Below, piece by piece: positions 25,171 through 33,651 of a stretch of DNA of 64,000 nt. Source of the DNA: JANNBN01 sp031430595 (GTDB lineage: Bacteria > Actinomycetota > Acidimicrobiia > Acidimicrobiales > JANYDT01). The notes beneath the pieces are model-generated. The model saw only the letters and a list, made by a program, of their open reading frames with translations, ran no database searches and was not told where the DNA came from. The translations under genes were made by a program, and so were the position numbers. How positions within the stretch are numbered: the first letter of the stretch is position 1; each line of letters begins with the position of its first letter. The stretch spans positions 136,944 through 200,943 of the forward strand of contig JANPBU010000051.1 in the NCBI GenBank assembly GCA_031430595.1. The letters run 5' to 3'.

Positions 25171-25559
25171 GTGATCCTCCTGGATAGGAATCGGTCACGA
25201 TTCGTTGCCTGAATCGAAGACCGAATCGGGAAACAGAACCACAGACCAACATCGAGCGATGTGCCCGACATGAACACCATAACGACCAATTGTTACGAAA
25301 TCAACATGATGTGACGACTTTTCGTAACAATTTCAACACAACTCGTCGAATTGTTACAAACAGTGGTCAAAACGGTCGATTCCGTCATCTTTGGTCACAA
25401 ATCAGGGATGTCACCGAGTGCACCCGGGGTGCAAGACCCCAATTTAGGTGAAATTCCTGACGAATCAGAAATGAGCCTCAAGTTCAGTGATGAACCAGTC
25501 GATGTTTTTGATCCGCTGACCGTGAGGGGTTCAGCGTTCATATGAAAGTAGCTACTTAA
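25171..25559. other. 389-base non-coding region with operator-like repeats
   Basis: No convincing gene is seen here. Short frames exist but lack start signals and recognisable similarity. The region holds the promoter of the DUF5979 gene, three AATTGTTAC boxes, and presumably the promoter of the small zinc-ribbon gene. Confidence 0.5.
25288..25360. promoter_or_regulatory. Inverted repeat AATTGTTACGAAA plus third half-site
   Basis: AATTGTTACGAAA at 25288-25300 and its exact complement at 25320-25332 form a 13-bp perfect inverted repeat around a 19-base spacer. A third, near-identical box, AATTGTTACAAA, begins at 25349. The set lies about 120-190 bases upstream of the DUF5979 start. Three copies suggest binding by a dimeric regulator; an RNA hairpin is the alternative. 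Confidence 0.55.
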
Positions 25560-25739
25560 GTGATTTGTCCGCTCTGCCACATCGCACGTCTTGTCACCAT
25601 CTCGATGAACGTGAACGAACGCAGTTTGACCCTGCATTCCTGCGCCCGCTGCGAAACCCGCTGGTGGGATTGCGACGGGGAAAACGTAAGCCTGTCAAAG
25701 GTTCTCGACACCGCAGCATCAACTCGACGTTCGGCGTAA
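25560..25739 (+). CDS. Small zinc-ribbon protein
   Basis: This 59-codon frame begins GTG ATT TGT CCG and ends TAA. It encodes two CxxC pairs 22 residues apart, CPLC at residues 3-6 and CARC at 28-31, followed by ETRWWDCDGENVSLSKVLD. The layout (zinc knuckle, short beta region, second knuckle, then R-W and an acidic helix) is that of small treble-clef or zinc-ribbon proteins found in actinobacteria. GTG is the first possible start, since a TAA in the same frame precedes it directly; no clear Shine-Dalgarno is visible. It ends 5 bases before the convergent CPBP gene. The function is unknown; a nucleic acid or protein-binding adaptor is possible. Confidence 0.7.
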   Translation: MICPLCHIARLVTISMNVNERSLTLHSCARCETRWWDCDGENVSLSKVLDTAASTRRSA

Positions 25740-25744
25740 CTCGC

Positions 25745-26494
25745 TCAAAACGTTATTCGGGCTAGTTCGATCATGGCCGCAGTATTGAACCCAATATGCA
25801 GCCAGACCGCCGGACCAATTCGCCCGAACTTGTAGGCAAGCGTGCCAGCCACAGCCCCAAAAAAGGCGAGAGCCAAAGCCTGTAGGGGTTGAAAGTGAAA
25901 CGCACCGAAAAGCAGGGCTGTGAGGCCAACGGCAACTGCGGGTTTTGATACAAGGCGATGTTTCGTTCGAAGCAGCGCCCGTTGCGCAAAGCCACGGAAA
26001 AACAGTTCTTCGACAATCGGCGCACCGATGGCCGTTGCGAGGGCAAGCAGCACAAACGGAACGACCTGACCATTCGCTCGGTCGGCTAGCGCTTTTGCTG
26101 GTGCCCCAAGGTCTTCCGACGACACAAACGGACGATACGCGGAGCTGATAATCAGTTGAAGTACGGGTCCGAGAAATGCCCAGAGCGCATCCACCGGTCT
26201 GAAATGCAAGCCGACAAATTCACGAAACGTGCCGATGGCACGCTGGGCGTTCAACACAAAGGCCTGACGGTAAGCAAAGTACGGACCTCCAATAAAGCCA
26301 GACCACAATCCGACTTGACTAAAGGCAAGTAGCCCGAGACTGACATCGTCAGCCGGTGATTTAGTAATCGCCATTCCGAGCACCAGAAACAATCCAGACA
26401 TCACGATTGCGGCGAAGAGCGAGAGGAAAATGAGGGCTACCTCAGGCACACTGCCGATGACTGGACGTTCATACATTCGATTACCAGCGCTCAT
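25745..26494 (-). CDS. CPBP family intramembrane metalloprotease
   Basis: A 249-residue integral membrane protein of the CPBP (Abi/CAAX protease) family. The catalytic motifs are EELFFRG near residue 163, FGAFHF near 197 and HIGFN near 237, supplying the Glu, Arg and His residues expected at the active site within the membrane. About seven hydrophobic segments are present. The start overlaps the stop of the DUF3499 gene by 4 bases (ATGA), so it is coupled to the DUF3499-DUF5719-GT2 operon. Substrates of bacterial members are mostly unknown; roles include bacteriocin immunity and protein processing. Confidence 0.88.
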   Translation of the reverse strand: MSAGNRMYERPVIGSVPEVALIFLSLFAAIVMSGLFLVLGMAITKSPADDVSLGLLAFSQVGLWSGFIGGPYFAYRQAFVLNAQRAIGTFREFVGLHFRPVDALWAFLGPVLQLIISSAYRPFVSSEDLGAPAKALADRANGQVVPFVLLALATAIGAPIVEELFFRGFAQRALLRTKHRLVSKPAVAVGLTALLFGAFHFQPLQALALAFFGAVAGTLAYKFGRIGPAVWLHIGFNTAAMIELARITF

Positions 26495-26841
26495 GCAGTG
26501 GCTGCTCGATCGATCCCCTGACTGAGTTCGTGATGTTGCGCAGCCCTCGGGGTTACTGGTGTTGAAAGGTCAACTGTGATGTGCCATCCACGCGGAACCG
26601 TGAGTGAAACCGTGTGAACCGCACAAAGGTCGTACAACGTTGGATGTTTCGGGGCCAGGGCTTCGACCAACACTGCACTGTTCGAATAGTCGTACGACAT
26701 CGACGTGACCGCTGTTCCACCACAACTTTGGCGACGGCACAACCGAGGCCGGCCACCTGACTCGGTCGCTTCAGATTTCAACACTTCACGAAGTCGGGTT
26801 GTTGTAGACACTGAATCAAATCTACCGACCGAGGCACTCAA
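26491..26841 (-). CDS. DUF3499 family protein
   Basis: A small (up to 116 residues) actinobacterial DUF3499 protein. Recognisable are RLCRRQSCGGTAVTSMSYDYSNSAVLV and TLYDLCAVHTVSLTVPRGWHITVD. Four conserved cysteines (RLC, SC, LC) and a His suggest zinc binding. No ATG exists at a sensible place; a TTG (26841) is used here, and the real start may be slightly different. It lies between DUF5719 (26 bases upstream) and the CPBP gene (4-base overlap). In other actinobacteria DUF3499 is found near DUF5719 and GT2 genes, as here; the function is not known. Confidence 0.8.
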   Translation of the reverse strand: MSASVGRFDSVSTTTRLREVLKSEATESGGRPRLCRRQSCGGTAVTSMSYDYSNSAVLVEALAPKHPTLYDLCAVHTVSLTVPRGWHITVDLSTPVTPRAAQHHELSQGIDRAATA

Positions 26842-26867
26842 AACAGCGGATAGGTAGTGAGGAATTG

Positions 26868-28304
26868 CTATTCGCCAACAAACGCAATGGTGGACGACCA
26901 GCCCGAATCGACGATGTCTTGCTGCACGACGATCGGCGCTTCGGTAGAGCGGATTCGTACTGTTGATCCACCTGCAAGATCGTCGAGATCGCCCGACCCA
27001 ACACTCAACCTGCGACCATCGAGAAGTCGTTTTCGTAGAATGACAACAGCCTTTTTCCCAGGCTGAATAGATTCGATTATCACGTCGGTCGGTACGTCGT
27101 AGGGGTTAAGGATCCCGATTCGAACATCGGCTTTACGTTCCGTCGCCGATGCAGCCCATCCGTCGAGCAACCACATCTGCGATGTTCTAGCCGATCCCCC
27201 CACTGTGACCAATCTTTTTCCACCGGTAGCCGATGGTGTCGACGTTGAACGAGAGGTCAACGAAGCCACAAACTTCGAGCCATCGGCTACTGAAGCAGTC
27301 ATCGAATATGAGGTGGCTTCAGGGATGCGTTCGTCTTCGGTTGGGTCGAACAGCACTACTGACTGGGCTGGAACGTTTACCGCGAACGGCTCAACATCGC
27401 CATTATCAAGCGTTGCGACGACGTCGATGTCGATCTCTCGAGAGTTCGGATTCGTAAACACATATTGCTCGGCTCGTTTTGGCCCGAACATTGCGTGTGG
27501 AAAGTACCAACGGTCAACCAACTCCGGCGAACCAACAGAAAGTGCGGTTCCGACCCCATCGATTCGCTGGCGTTGACCAACCACGATGCGACCAACACGC
27601 GCAACGACCGCGGTCGACATGACCTCACGTCGCCGAACAAACTCGCCAAGTTCGATGATACGAACCGCGCCCGATTGCACCGCAAGCCCTTGAAGGTCTG
27701 TTGGCTGTGCTGCTCCGCGATCGGTGATGAAGTTGAGGTCAACGAGGGCGGATTCTGGAAACGGGTTAAAGAGTGCAATCGAGGTGGCCGAACCCAAAAC
27801 GGTTGAACCGGAACCTAACCACCATGTGGGCCCCACCGCGGTCGAACATGGGGCGGACGACCCACCCGATCCGGGGATTGAGGCGGAAACCAATGCACCG
27901 GGTTCATTCACTTCAACGATCGCAGCAAGCGACGGAAGATCCTGGGGATTTGCGTCACCGAGAAGTTCGATCACATTGAATCGTTGCGAACCGGTCGAAA
28001 CTGCCAGCTCTTGTTTCGCCATTACTCCCGCAGGAGAATGCAGCGTGACGGTCGCTACGGCCGAGGTAGCCGACGAAGCAGGTCGAGACCTACTGACAGT
28101 GATTGTGCCGGGACCAACTGATGTATCACTCACTAGCGGGCAGAACCACAACGAACCAAGCGACGTCGACGGATTCAAAAGCGCGCTTACTGCTACACCG
28201 GAAGTTGTTTGCAACGATTCGGTCATGGGGAAAAACCGTTCAGCACCGAGCGCAGCTCCTACAAGCCCTGCCGCCAGACCGATCGCAATAATCCGGCCCT
28301 TCAT
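26868..28304 (-). CDS. DUF5719-like secreted protein
   Basis: A 478-residue exported protein with an N-terminal signal anchor, IIAIGLAAGLVGAALGAERF. The rest is beta-rich, with repeated features such as TSIALFNPFPESALVDLNFITDRG, YVFTNPNSREIDIDVVATLDNGD and VRIGILNPYDVPTDVIIESI. These N-P turn modules look like two or three copies of one beta-sandwich unit. It fits the DUF5719 family, which in actinobacteria lies next to a large GT2 and DUF3499, exactly the context here. Its start overlaps the GT2 stop by 4 bases. A role as an extracytoplasmic partner of the membrane glycosyltransferase is inferred from context only. Confidence 0.78.
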   Translation of the reverse strand: MKGRIIAIGLAAGLVGAALGAERFFPMTESLQTTSGVAVSALLNPSTSLGSLWFCPLVSDTSVGPGTITVSRSRPASSATSAVATVTLHSPAGVMAKQELAVSTGSQRFNVIELLGDANPQDLPSLAAIVEVNEPGALVSASIPGSGGSSAPCSTAVGPTWWLGSGSTVLGSATSIALFNPFPESALVDLNFITDRGAAQPTDLQGLAVQSGAVRIIELGEFVRRREVMSTAVVARVGRIVVGQRQRIDGVGTALSVGSPELVDRWYFPHAMFGPKRAEQYVFTNPNSREIDIDVVATLDNGDVEPFAVNVPAQSVVLFDPTEDERIPEATSYSMTASVADGSKFVASLTSRSTSTPSATGGKRLVTVGGSARTSQMWLLDGWAASATERKADVRIGILNPYDVPTDVIIESIQPGKKAVVILRKRLLDGRRLSVGSGDLDDLAGGSTVRIRSTEAPIVVQQDIVDSGWSSTIAFVGE

Positions 28305-31300
28305 AGCGTGTCCCCATTTGGTTCGTCTTGCTCATTTGCATCTTGGTCATTTGTATCTTGGCTATCCGTGACTGACCGTGTTCTGGGCAACCGGGACTGG
28401 CGAGCGGTTCCAACCAATTCAAAGTCTTCAGCGGCTTCGTCATCAGAGCGAAACGCACGATTCATAGACAACGCAGACTCCACGTAGTCATCGGTGCCGA
28501 CCGTTTCGTGTCTGGCGCCATGCTCGGCACTCAGTACATCGTCATACTCAACAACCAGTTGGTCGAGGTGACGGCGGCGACGACGAAAATCGGTCAGGAA
28601 CCCGGCAAGGGCGGCAACCCACATTGCGAGATGCAACCACTTTCCGGCCAGCGAAAGCGGACTCGAACGATATGCGTACTGGGCATCTATGCCAAATGAC
28701 CCATCGGCGAGCCCGCCACTCGGCAGCCAGGACGAGTTCTCGTACACCTGGACCCCCGCGTCGGAGGTCACCTGTTTAAGGTCAAGCTGCAGCGAAAACG
28801 CACTGGTCAACGAGTCGGGTAGAGCATCGGTGGCACGATGCTTGCCCGGGGCATCGACGTTGAGAAGCACGATGTAGCGAATGGCAAGATCGGCTAGCGG
28901 CCTCCCCGAGCGGTTCGTAGATCCAGCCCACACGTTGGTAATTACAGAACTGGCCACACGCGTTTGCCCCCTGGAAACTCCGGCGAAACCAAGTCGAATG
29001 TCCGGTCGAGATCCGTAGCTGGTAGCGAAGCGTAAACGGGTGCCGGGCGAACCCGATGCAACTGCAATACTGCGATTGGGTCGCCGAAAAGCAAATCCGT
29101 CAAGCGGAAGTGTTCGCGTTGTTCCAATCCAAAGCACCCTCGAATCTCCATCGACACTATTTTCGTCGATCCAAGAGAGATTTGTTATGTGATCAGACGT
29201 TGGAGCGTTCCACGAACCAGATTTCGAATCGAGAAGTATTGGTAAGCACGCAGCAGAAATACCGAGGGCAGCTAGCCCTGCTGCTATTTGACGCCAACCG
29301 AACTGAACAGAGCGAAGCTCAGCTGAGAATCCGGAAACGCCGAGGGCAATCACGATCGACCATCCAAGTGCCGCCGGGACAAGCAGCGATTCTTGTGAAG
29401 GGAGGGCAATACTCGTCGCGAATCTTCCAATGGCCCAAGCACCAGCCAGAGATGGCAATGCCATAATCCAGAATCGGATCGCAAATCGCAAACGTTCGCC
29501 GGTAAGTAACAGCATTGCGATGAATGCAGCCGCGACCAACCCCGCTGACAAATACCCACCGACACCAAATCGCGTGCTGCGCTCTATGTTCGTGGCAAGA
29601 CGCAACAGGTCGGACACAAGCACCGGTCCAGAAATTGGTCCTCTGCCACTGATAAGGCGAGGCGAACGAACCAACTGAACAAGCCACGGACCGAGCAGCA
29701 GTACCGAGACAATCGTCGAACTCAGGCACCGTCGAATGAGTCGACGACGGTCAAATGTTCCGCCCGAAACCACCGACCCAACAAGGAGGCCGATCACTGA
29801 CACCACCAAAATGATCAGCAAAACCGGTGCAAACGAAACCACGACGGCAAGCGGCACCCCAACCCGCAAAGCAGAATCCAAAACTGTGCGGCGGCCGGTT
29901 GCCCGACCAGCAGTTTGAGCATCTTGCGGGGTCCGGCGCCGAAGTAGCACATGAAGCACCCATGGCAAAGCGGCCGTTGTGGCAAGCACCTCCCATGATC
30001 CGCTCCGTAGCGCACCGATTCCGATCGGCGACACGCCGTAGATTACGGCTGCAACGAGCCCGGCCAAAAGAGCGGCCTGGTGACCTACCGCTCGGCCGGC
30101 AATCTGAACGTCAGAGCGTAGTTCCATTGCCCGACCGGCAGTCTGAGCGTCAGTTTGGGCGTCAGAACGTTCGCGTTCGGCGACAAGTTGTACAACGAGA
30201 GATGCCAAGCGTCCGGCACCAAGCGCCCCAAGGGGAATGAGCCCAATGGTGCTGAGAAGCCGAAGCGCTCCGCCCTGGCCAAAGGTGAGAATCCGCCCAA
30301 TAGCCAAGAGAAAAAGGGTGGGTGATGCTGGGCCTGAAGATCCGATTCCGGCTGGCCTTGAATCGGTACCGAAGGATCGAAGAAGATCTGGGATCGACAC
30401 ATCGGGGGTGAATTGCCCAAATATCGGGACGCCACCCGTGATGTAGTGGCGTGAACCCACAAGATAGGCCGCTAACAAAATGAAACACACGCCGGAGGCA
30501 ATGCGAAGTGGTCCTCGGCGGAAGCCAGCAGCGACGGTTCCTCCGGCCAACGACAACGCCCTGGCCGAATCCTGCGCCAGATCAGTCTTGACCGTTTGAC
30601 TGAATCGATGCCCAGTGGACACAAGCATCGACTCCCATGCCGTCGCACCTTTGCCCCGCGCCCGTGCCCGTTGCACGACGCGACGTCGGCTGCGAAGTAG
30701 GGAGACCCCGGACGGTTGGACCGCTTTCGCTACTGCTGCCATCGGAAGATCTCGTCGACGCAACACCAATCGCTCAAACATCCGCTCGAACATCAATGCC
30801 AGAAGCGACGAGATCAGCCCGAAACCGGTGCGAGTACTGAACACGGTGAGTACCTGGTTGCGTCGTGCAACGAGCGATCGAACTGCCTGAACCGTTGGTT
30901 CATGGGCGACGTCTTGAATTCGATGAAAGTTTTGGGCATGGGCGACCCGGGCGGCAGGAACCGCCTGAACGAGACCACCGGCGCTCAACACCCTCCAAGA
31001 CAAGTCGAGATCTTCCCCATTTTCTGGGCCAGCCACGGTTTGAGCAAGGGCTGCAACTTTTGCTGGGGGATGTTCCCTTGGACGTGTCATTGCTGCAGTA
31101 AACCCGCCGATTGATCTAAATCGCTCGGCTGCGATGAGGAAACAGGCGCTACTCGCTACTGTGACCGGTCGCATGAAATCGTGCTGGGCCTGATCGAGGT
31201 CGCCTGGCTCGATAGTAGGAACAAGGCGAGCGGTACCGTCGGAATCAAAACCGATCGAAAGTAGTCGGTCGTGATTGTCCCAGCTAACTAGCTTCGGGGC

Positions 31301-31702
31301 AACAATGTCGGCACCGGCCATAAGCGCACCGGCAATCAGTTCGCTTACGGCATCGGGGGCCGGGGCTACATCGTCGTGGCATATCAGTAGCCAATCAGCG
31401 CCCTCAACAAGGTCAAGGCTGACATTCGCTGCGGCGGCCCAGCCCACGACCGAGTCGAGGCGTCGCACATAGGCCGACGGAGCCACCGATGCAATTCTTG
31501 GCGTGGGGTCGATGGCTGATGCATCGTCAATCACCAGAATCGACACGGCGTGATCTTGAGTGACCAGCGAACGAAGGCACGACTCAAGTTCGGGTCCGGG
31601 GTCACCGGTTACAACTACGGCAACGACTCGTTGCGCTGCGATGACCTGAGGGTTGGCTTCGAGGGTGTGCTCGGGTTCGTTTGTTGATTTTGTAGCAACC
31701 AT
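28301..31702 (-). CDS. GT2 glycosyltransferase with large polytopic C-terminus
   Basis: A 1133-residue protein with an N-terminal cytoplasmic GT2 domain (about residues 25-310; VVAVVVTGDPGPELESCLRSL, ILVIDDASAID, LLICHDDVAP) and a C-terminal part of about twelve membrane helices. The start at MVATKSTNE has GGAGG just upstream. Between helices, at about 525-620, hydrophilic loops hold short repeats of the form DAQTAGRAMELR, encoded by a DNA repeat also found in a second gene 12 kb away. The last segment (1075-1133) is a charged cytoplasmic tail. It heads the operon DUF5719-DUF3499-CPBP. The joined GT2 plus membrane part suggests it makes and uses or flips a lipid-linked sugar. Confidence 0.85.
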   Translation of the reverse strand: MVATKSTNEPEHTLEANPQVIAAQRVVAVVVTGDPGPELESCLRSLVTQDHAVSILVIDDASAIDPTPRIASVAPSAYVRRLDSVVGWAAAANVSLDLVEGADWLLICHDDVAPAPDAVSELIAGALMAGADIVAPKLVSWDNHDRLLSIGFDSDGTARLVPTIEPGDLDQAQHDFMRPVTVASSACFLIAAERFRSIGGFTAAMTRPREHPPAKVAALAQTVAGPENGEDLDLSWRVLSAGGLVQAVPAARVAHAQNFHRIQDVAHEPTVQAVRSLVARRNQVLTVFSTRTGFGLISSLLALMFERMFERLVLRRRDLPMAAVAKAVQPSGVSLLRSRRRVVQRARARGKGATAWESMLVSTGHRFSQTVKTDLAQDSARALSLAGGTVAAGFRRGPLRIASGVCFILLAAYLVGSRHYITGGVPIFGQFTPDVSIPDLLRSFGTDSRPAGIGSSGPASPTLFLLAIGRILTFGQGGALRLLSTIGLIPLGALGAGRLASLVVQLVAERERSDAQTDAQTAGRAMELRSDVQIAGRAVGHQAALLAGLVAAVIYGVSPIGIGALRSGSWEVLATTAALPWVLHVLLRRRTPQDAQTAGRATGRRTVLDSALRVGVPLAVVVSFAPVLLIILVVSVIGLLVGSVVSGGTFDRRRLIRRCLSSTIVSVLLLGPWLVQLVRSPRLISGRGPISGPVLVSDLLRLATNIERSTRFGVGGYLSAGLVAAAFIAMLLLTGERLRFAIRFWIMALPSLAGAWAIGRFATSIALPSQESLLVPAALGWSIVIALGVSGFSAELRSVQFGWRQIAAGLAALGISAACLPILLDSKSGSWNAPTSDHITNLSWIDENSVDGDSRVLWIGTTRTLPLDGFAFRRPNRSIAVASGSPGTRLRFATSYGSRPDIRLGFAGVSRGQTRVASSVITNVWAGSTNRSGRPLADLAIRYIVLLNVDAPGKHRATDALPDSLTSAFSLQLDLKQVTSDAGVQVYENSSWLPSGGLADGSFGIDAQYAYRSSPLSLAGKWLHLAMWVAALAGFLTDFRRRRRHLDQLVVEYDDVLSAEHGARHETVGTDDYVESALSMNRAFRSDDEAAEDFELVGTARQSRLPRTRSVTDSQDTNDQDANEQDEPNGDTL
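29893..29930. repeat. In-gene dispersed repeat, diverged copy
   Basis: This stretch within the large GT2 gene matches the repeat at 30120-30152 with a few changes, giving the protein fragment DAQTAGRATGRR. Confidence 0.5.
30089..30152. repeat. In-gene dispersed repeat, two adjacent units
   Basis: Two related units of about 33 bases lie head to tail inside the large GT2 gene. The core AGTTCCATTGCCCGACCGG (from 30120) recurs exactly at 42175 in another gene. It encodes TAGRAMELRSD in an inter-helix loop. Confidence 0.6.
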
Positions 31703-31775
31703 CGTCCTCCAGGGTAGTGGCCCCCTCCCCCGAAACCAGGTCACTCAAAGTTCGCTACCTGCGCCTCCCCTCCTT

Positions 31776-31873
31776 ACGCCCAAAACCCCCAAAAGGGGGC
31801 GTATTTCTCGATGAATCGGGTGGTTTCTGGGGGTTTTGGGCGTGGAGAGGGGGTTTTGGGCGTGGAGAGGGGG
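31776..31873. repeat. G-rich tandem and inverted repeat, possible G-quadruplex
   Basis: The 20-base unit GGGGGTTTTGGGCGTGGAGA occurs twice exactly in tandem (31829-31868) and a further GGGGG follows. A 15-base stretch at 31776-31790 is the exact reverse complement of the unit's start, and CCCCCAAAAGGGGG (31786-31799) is itself a hairpin. It lies between the divergent starts of the GT2 and Lys-rich genes. Confidence 0.65.
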
Positions 31874-31946
31874 TGGAGGTGTGCCGGTGTGGCGAATCGC
31901 ACATAGTCCACCTTCCCAAGTGCTAGCTATTGCAAGCACTTTGCTG

Positions 31947-31952
31947 TACGGT
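31947..31952 (+). promoter_or_regulatory. -10 box for Lys/Ala-rich gene
   Basis: TACGGT is 6 bases before the ATG. Just upstream, AAGTGCT and its complement (31918-31941) form a 7-bp inverted repeat around 10 bases, a possible operator. Confidence 0.5.
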
Positions 31953-31958
31953 GTATCT

Positions 31959-32642
31959 ATGCGTTTCGAACTCCCTAACTCAATCACCCCATCCGTTCTT
32001 GGCGAAAAGGTCATGAAGGCCTTGCCATCAGATCTTTCCAAAGGCATCACCGACGCCGGCCACACCGTTGTTGGCTTCGCCACGATGGCCACCAAGCGTT
32101 TGAACGACAACCGCCTCGACGTCAACTCCAAGTACGAGGCTCAGGTTCGTGAAATGCGCAAGGGTGCCCTTTCAGCAGTGAAGGCCGTCAAAGTTGTTCG
32201 CCAGCGCGTCGAATCAACCGTCGATCCAATCGTTGACCGTGCCGTCGAGCGTTTCCCCGAAACAGTGCAAGACACCGTGACCGAGTTTCGCAAAGTGACC
32301 CGTCAAGCAGTCGCCCAAACCGAGCGTCGCGTCGTCAACGTCATAGAGTTCGCTACGGCCGTTCCGACAAAGGCAGTTCGCCGTTCGGTGAAGCCGGTAG
32401 TCGCCCCTAAGGCTGCTGCAAAGTCGGCAGTAAAAGCAGCTTCAAAGGCAACATCGGTCAAGAAGTCACCTGTAGTCAAGGCCGTCAAATCAGTTCCGGC
32501 CGTAAAATCTTTGAAGCCTGTTGCGACCCGCAAGTCGGTTTCCGCCAAACCTGTCGCAGCCAAGAAGGCTATCGCCACACGTACCGCTCGTGTTGCTCGT
32601 CCGGTCGCTGCAGCAAAGAAGACCGTGAAGAAAGCAGCTTGA
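31959..32642 (+). CDS. Lys/Ala-rich histone H1-like or HbhA-like protein
   Basis: The 227-residue product has two parts. Residues 1-125 are predicted helical and amphipathic (ITDAGHTVVGFATMATKRL, KVVRQRVESTVDPIVDRAVERFP, FRKVTRQAVAQTERRV), resembling heparin-binding haemagglutinin or phasin-like coiled coils. Residues about 130-227 are low-complexity, built of Lys, Ala, Pro and Val, with repeats such as KAAAKSAVKAA, VVKAVKSV and KPVAAKK. Such tails bind DNA in histone H1-like and mycobacterial HU proteins, and heparan sulfate in HbhA. There is no signal peptide. The start follows a leaderless -10 box and the gene ends at a strong terminator, so it is a single-gene unit that is probably well expressed. 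Function is inferred from composition only. Confidence 0.7.
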   Translation: MRFELPNSITPSVLGEKVMKALPSDLSKGITDAGHTVVGFATMATKRLNDNRLDVNSKYEAQVREMRKGALSAVKAVKVVRQRVESTVDPIVDRAVERFPETVQDTVTEFRKVTRQAVAQTERRVVNVIEFATAVPTKAVRRSVKPVVAPKAAAKSAVKAASKATSVKKSPVVKAVKSVPAVKSLKPVATRKSVSAKPVAAKKAIATRTARVARPVAAAKKTVKKAA

Positions 32643-32700
32643 TCAACTGATCTAACCGATCACATTTCTGTTCGGCGTCCAGCGCCAAATCCCTTAACTT

Positions 32701-32734
32701 TGGGCCCGCTTTCGAGCGGGCCCAGTTTGTTTTT
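32701..32734 (+). terminator. Strong intrinsic terminator
   Basis: A 10-bp stem TGGGCCCGCT with loop TTCG and its complement is followed by GTTTGTTTTT. It ends the Lys/Ala-rich gene; the T-tract reaches the stop codon of the convergent epimerase gene. Confidence 0.9.
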
Positions 32735-33636
32735 CAGACCACCGAGGCCATAACGTCAAGCAATGTTTGGTCGAGGGAAATGGCCGGTGACCAACCGGTG
32801 GCCGTTCGGAGCGCCGTGCTATCACCGCACAGATCAGGAACGTCGACGGCTCGGCGGTGTACCTCGTCAATGTGAAGCGTCAGTTGCCCACCAGCCAGTT
32901 CAATCATTCGTTGGGCGAGCGCACCAATCGACATCGAGGCACCGGTTGAGATGTTGTAAATCGTACCGGGCGCACCTCGAAGTACCAGCAACCGGTAGGC
33001 AGCAGCAATGTCACGAACATCGGTGAAGTCGCGCCTTGGATCGGGGTTACCGAGCGTGACGACGTGTTGCCCGTCGCGTTTCGCCTCGACAATTCTTCGG
33101 GCGAGCGCACTCACCACAAACGATTCGGCCTGCCCTGGGCCAATATGGTTAAACGGACGCGCGACAATCACCGGTAAGCCGTGGGCCCGGAAGGCTTGGA
33201 GTGCGACCTGCTCGGCGGCAACCTTAGATGCTGCATACGGCGAAACCGGTGCAACGGGTTGGGACTCGGGAACAGGCACCAGGTCAGGCGGGATGGTTCC
33301 GTAAACCTCGGCTGAGCTGACAAGCAGAAACGTAGGAAGCCTAAGAAGCATCTCAGAAGCACCTTTGCCGTATTCAACGAGGGCTTGGGTGATTTGCAAG
33401 GTGCCTTCGGCATTCACCCGGAAGGTTTCGATCGGGTGGGTCCAACTTTGAGCAACGTTGGCTTGCCCAGCCAGGTGATATACCGCCTCGGGTGCCACCT
33501 CGTGCAGCCCAGCCAATACGGCAACACCATCGTTGATATCGCCCTCGTACACGACGACCTGATCGCCTTCAGATTCAAGATGGCGACAGAGCCACGTCCC
33601 GGCAAAGCCGGTTCCGCCGGTAACAAACACACGCAT
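32734..33636 (-). CDS. NAD(P)-dependent sugar epimerase/reductase, GDP-6-deoxymannose reductase-like
   Basis: An extended short-chain dehydrogenase of 300 residues acting on nucleotide sugars. The Rossmann motif GGTGFAG is at residues 7-13. The catalytic serine lies in LLVSSAEVYG and the YxxxK pair in SPYAASKVAAEQ. The substrate-binding RPFNHIGPGQAESFVVSALARRIVEA and RRDFTDVRDIA are closest to GDP-6-deoxy-D-lyxo-4-hexulose reductase (Rmd), which makes GDP-rhamnose; a UDP/GDP-sugar 4-epimerase is possible. A TAACTT box lies 9 bases before the ATG. It is followed upstream by three GT4 genes on the same strand, so its product is likely one of the sugars they transfer. Confidence 0.85.
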   Translation of the reverse strand: MRVFVTGGTGFAGTWLCRHLESEGDQVVVYEGDINDGVAVLAGLHEVAPEAVYHLAGQANVAQSWTHPIETFRVNAEGTLQITQALVEYGKGASEMLLRLPTFLLVSSAEVYGTIPPDLVPVPESQPVAPVSPYAASKVAAEQVALQAFRAHGLPVIVARPFNHIGPGQAESFVVSALARRIVEAKRDGQHVVTLGNPDPRRDFTDVRDIAAAYRLLVLRGAPGTIYNISTGASMSIGALAQRMIELAGGQLTLHIDEVHRRAVDVPDLCGDSTALRTATGWSPAISLDQTLLDVMASVV

Positions 33637-33645
33637 AACCGAGAA

Positions 33646-33651
33646 AAGTTA
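33646..33651 (-). promoter_or_regulatory. Possible -10 box for epimerase gene
   Basis: TAACTT on the minus strand, 9 bases before the ATG, just after the upstream GT4 stop. The spacing is at the long end for a leaderless start. Confidence 0.3.
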
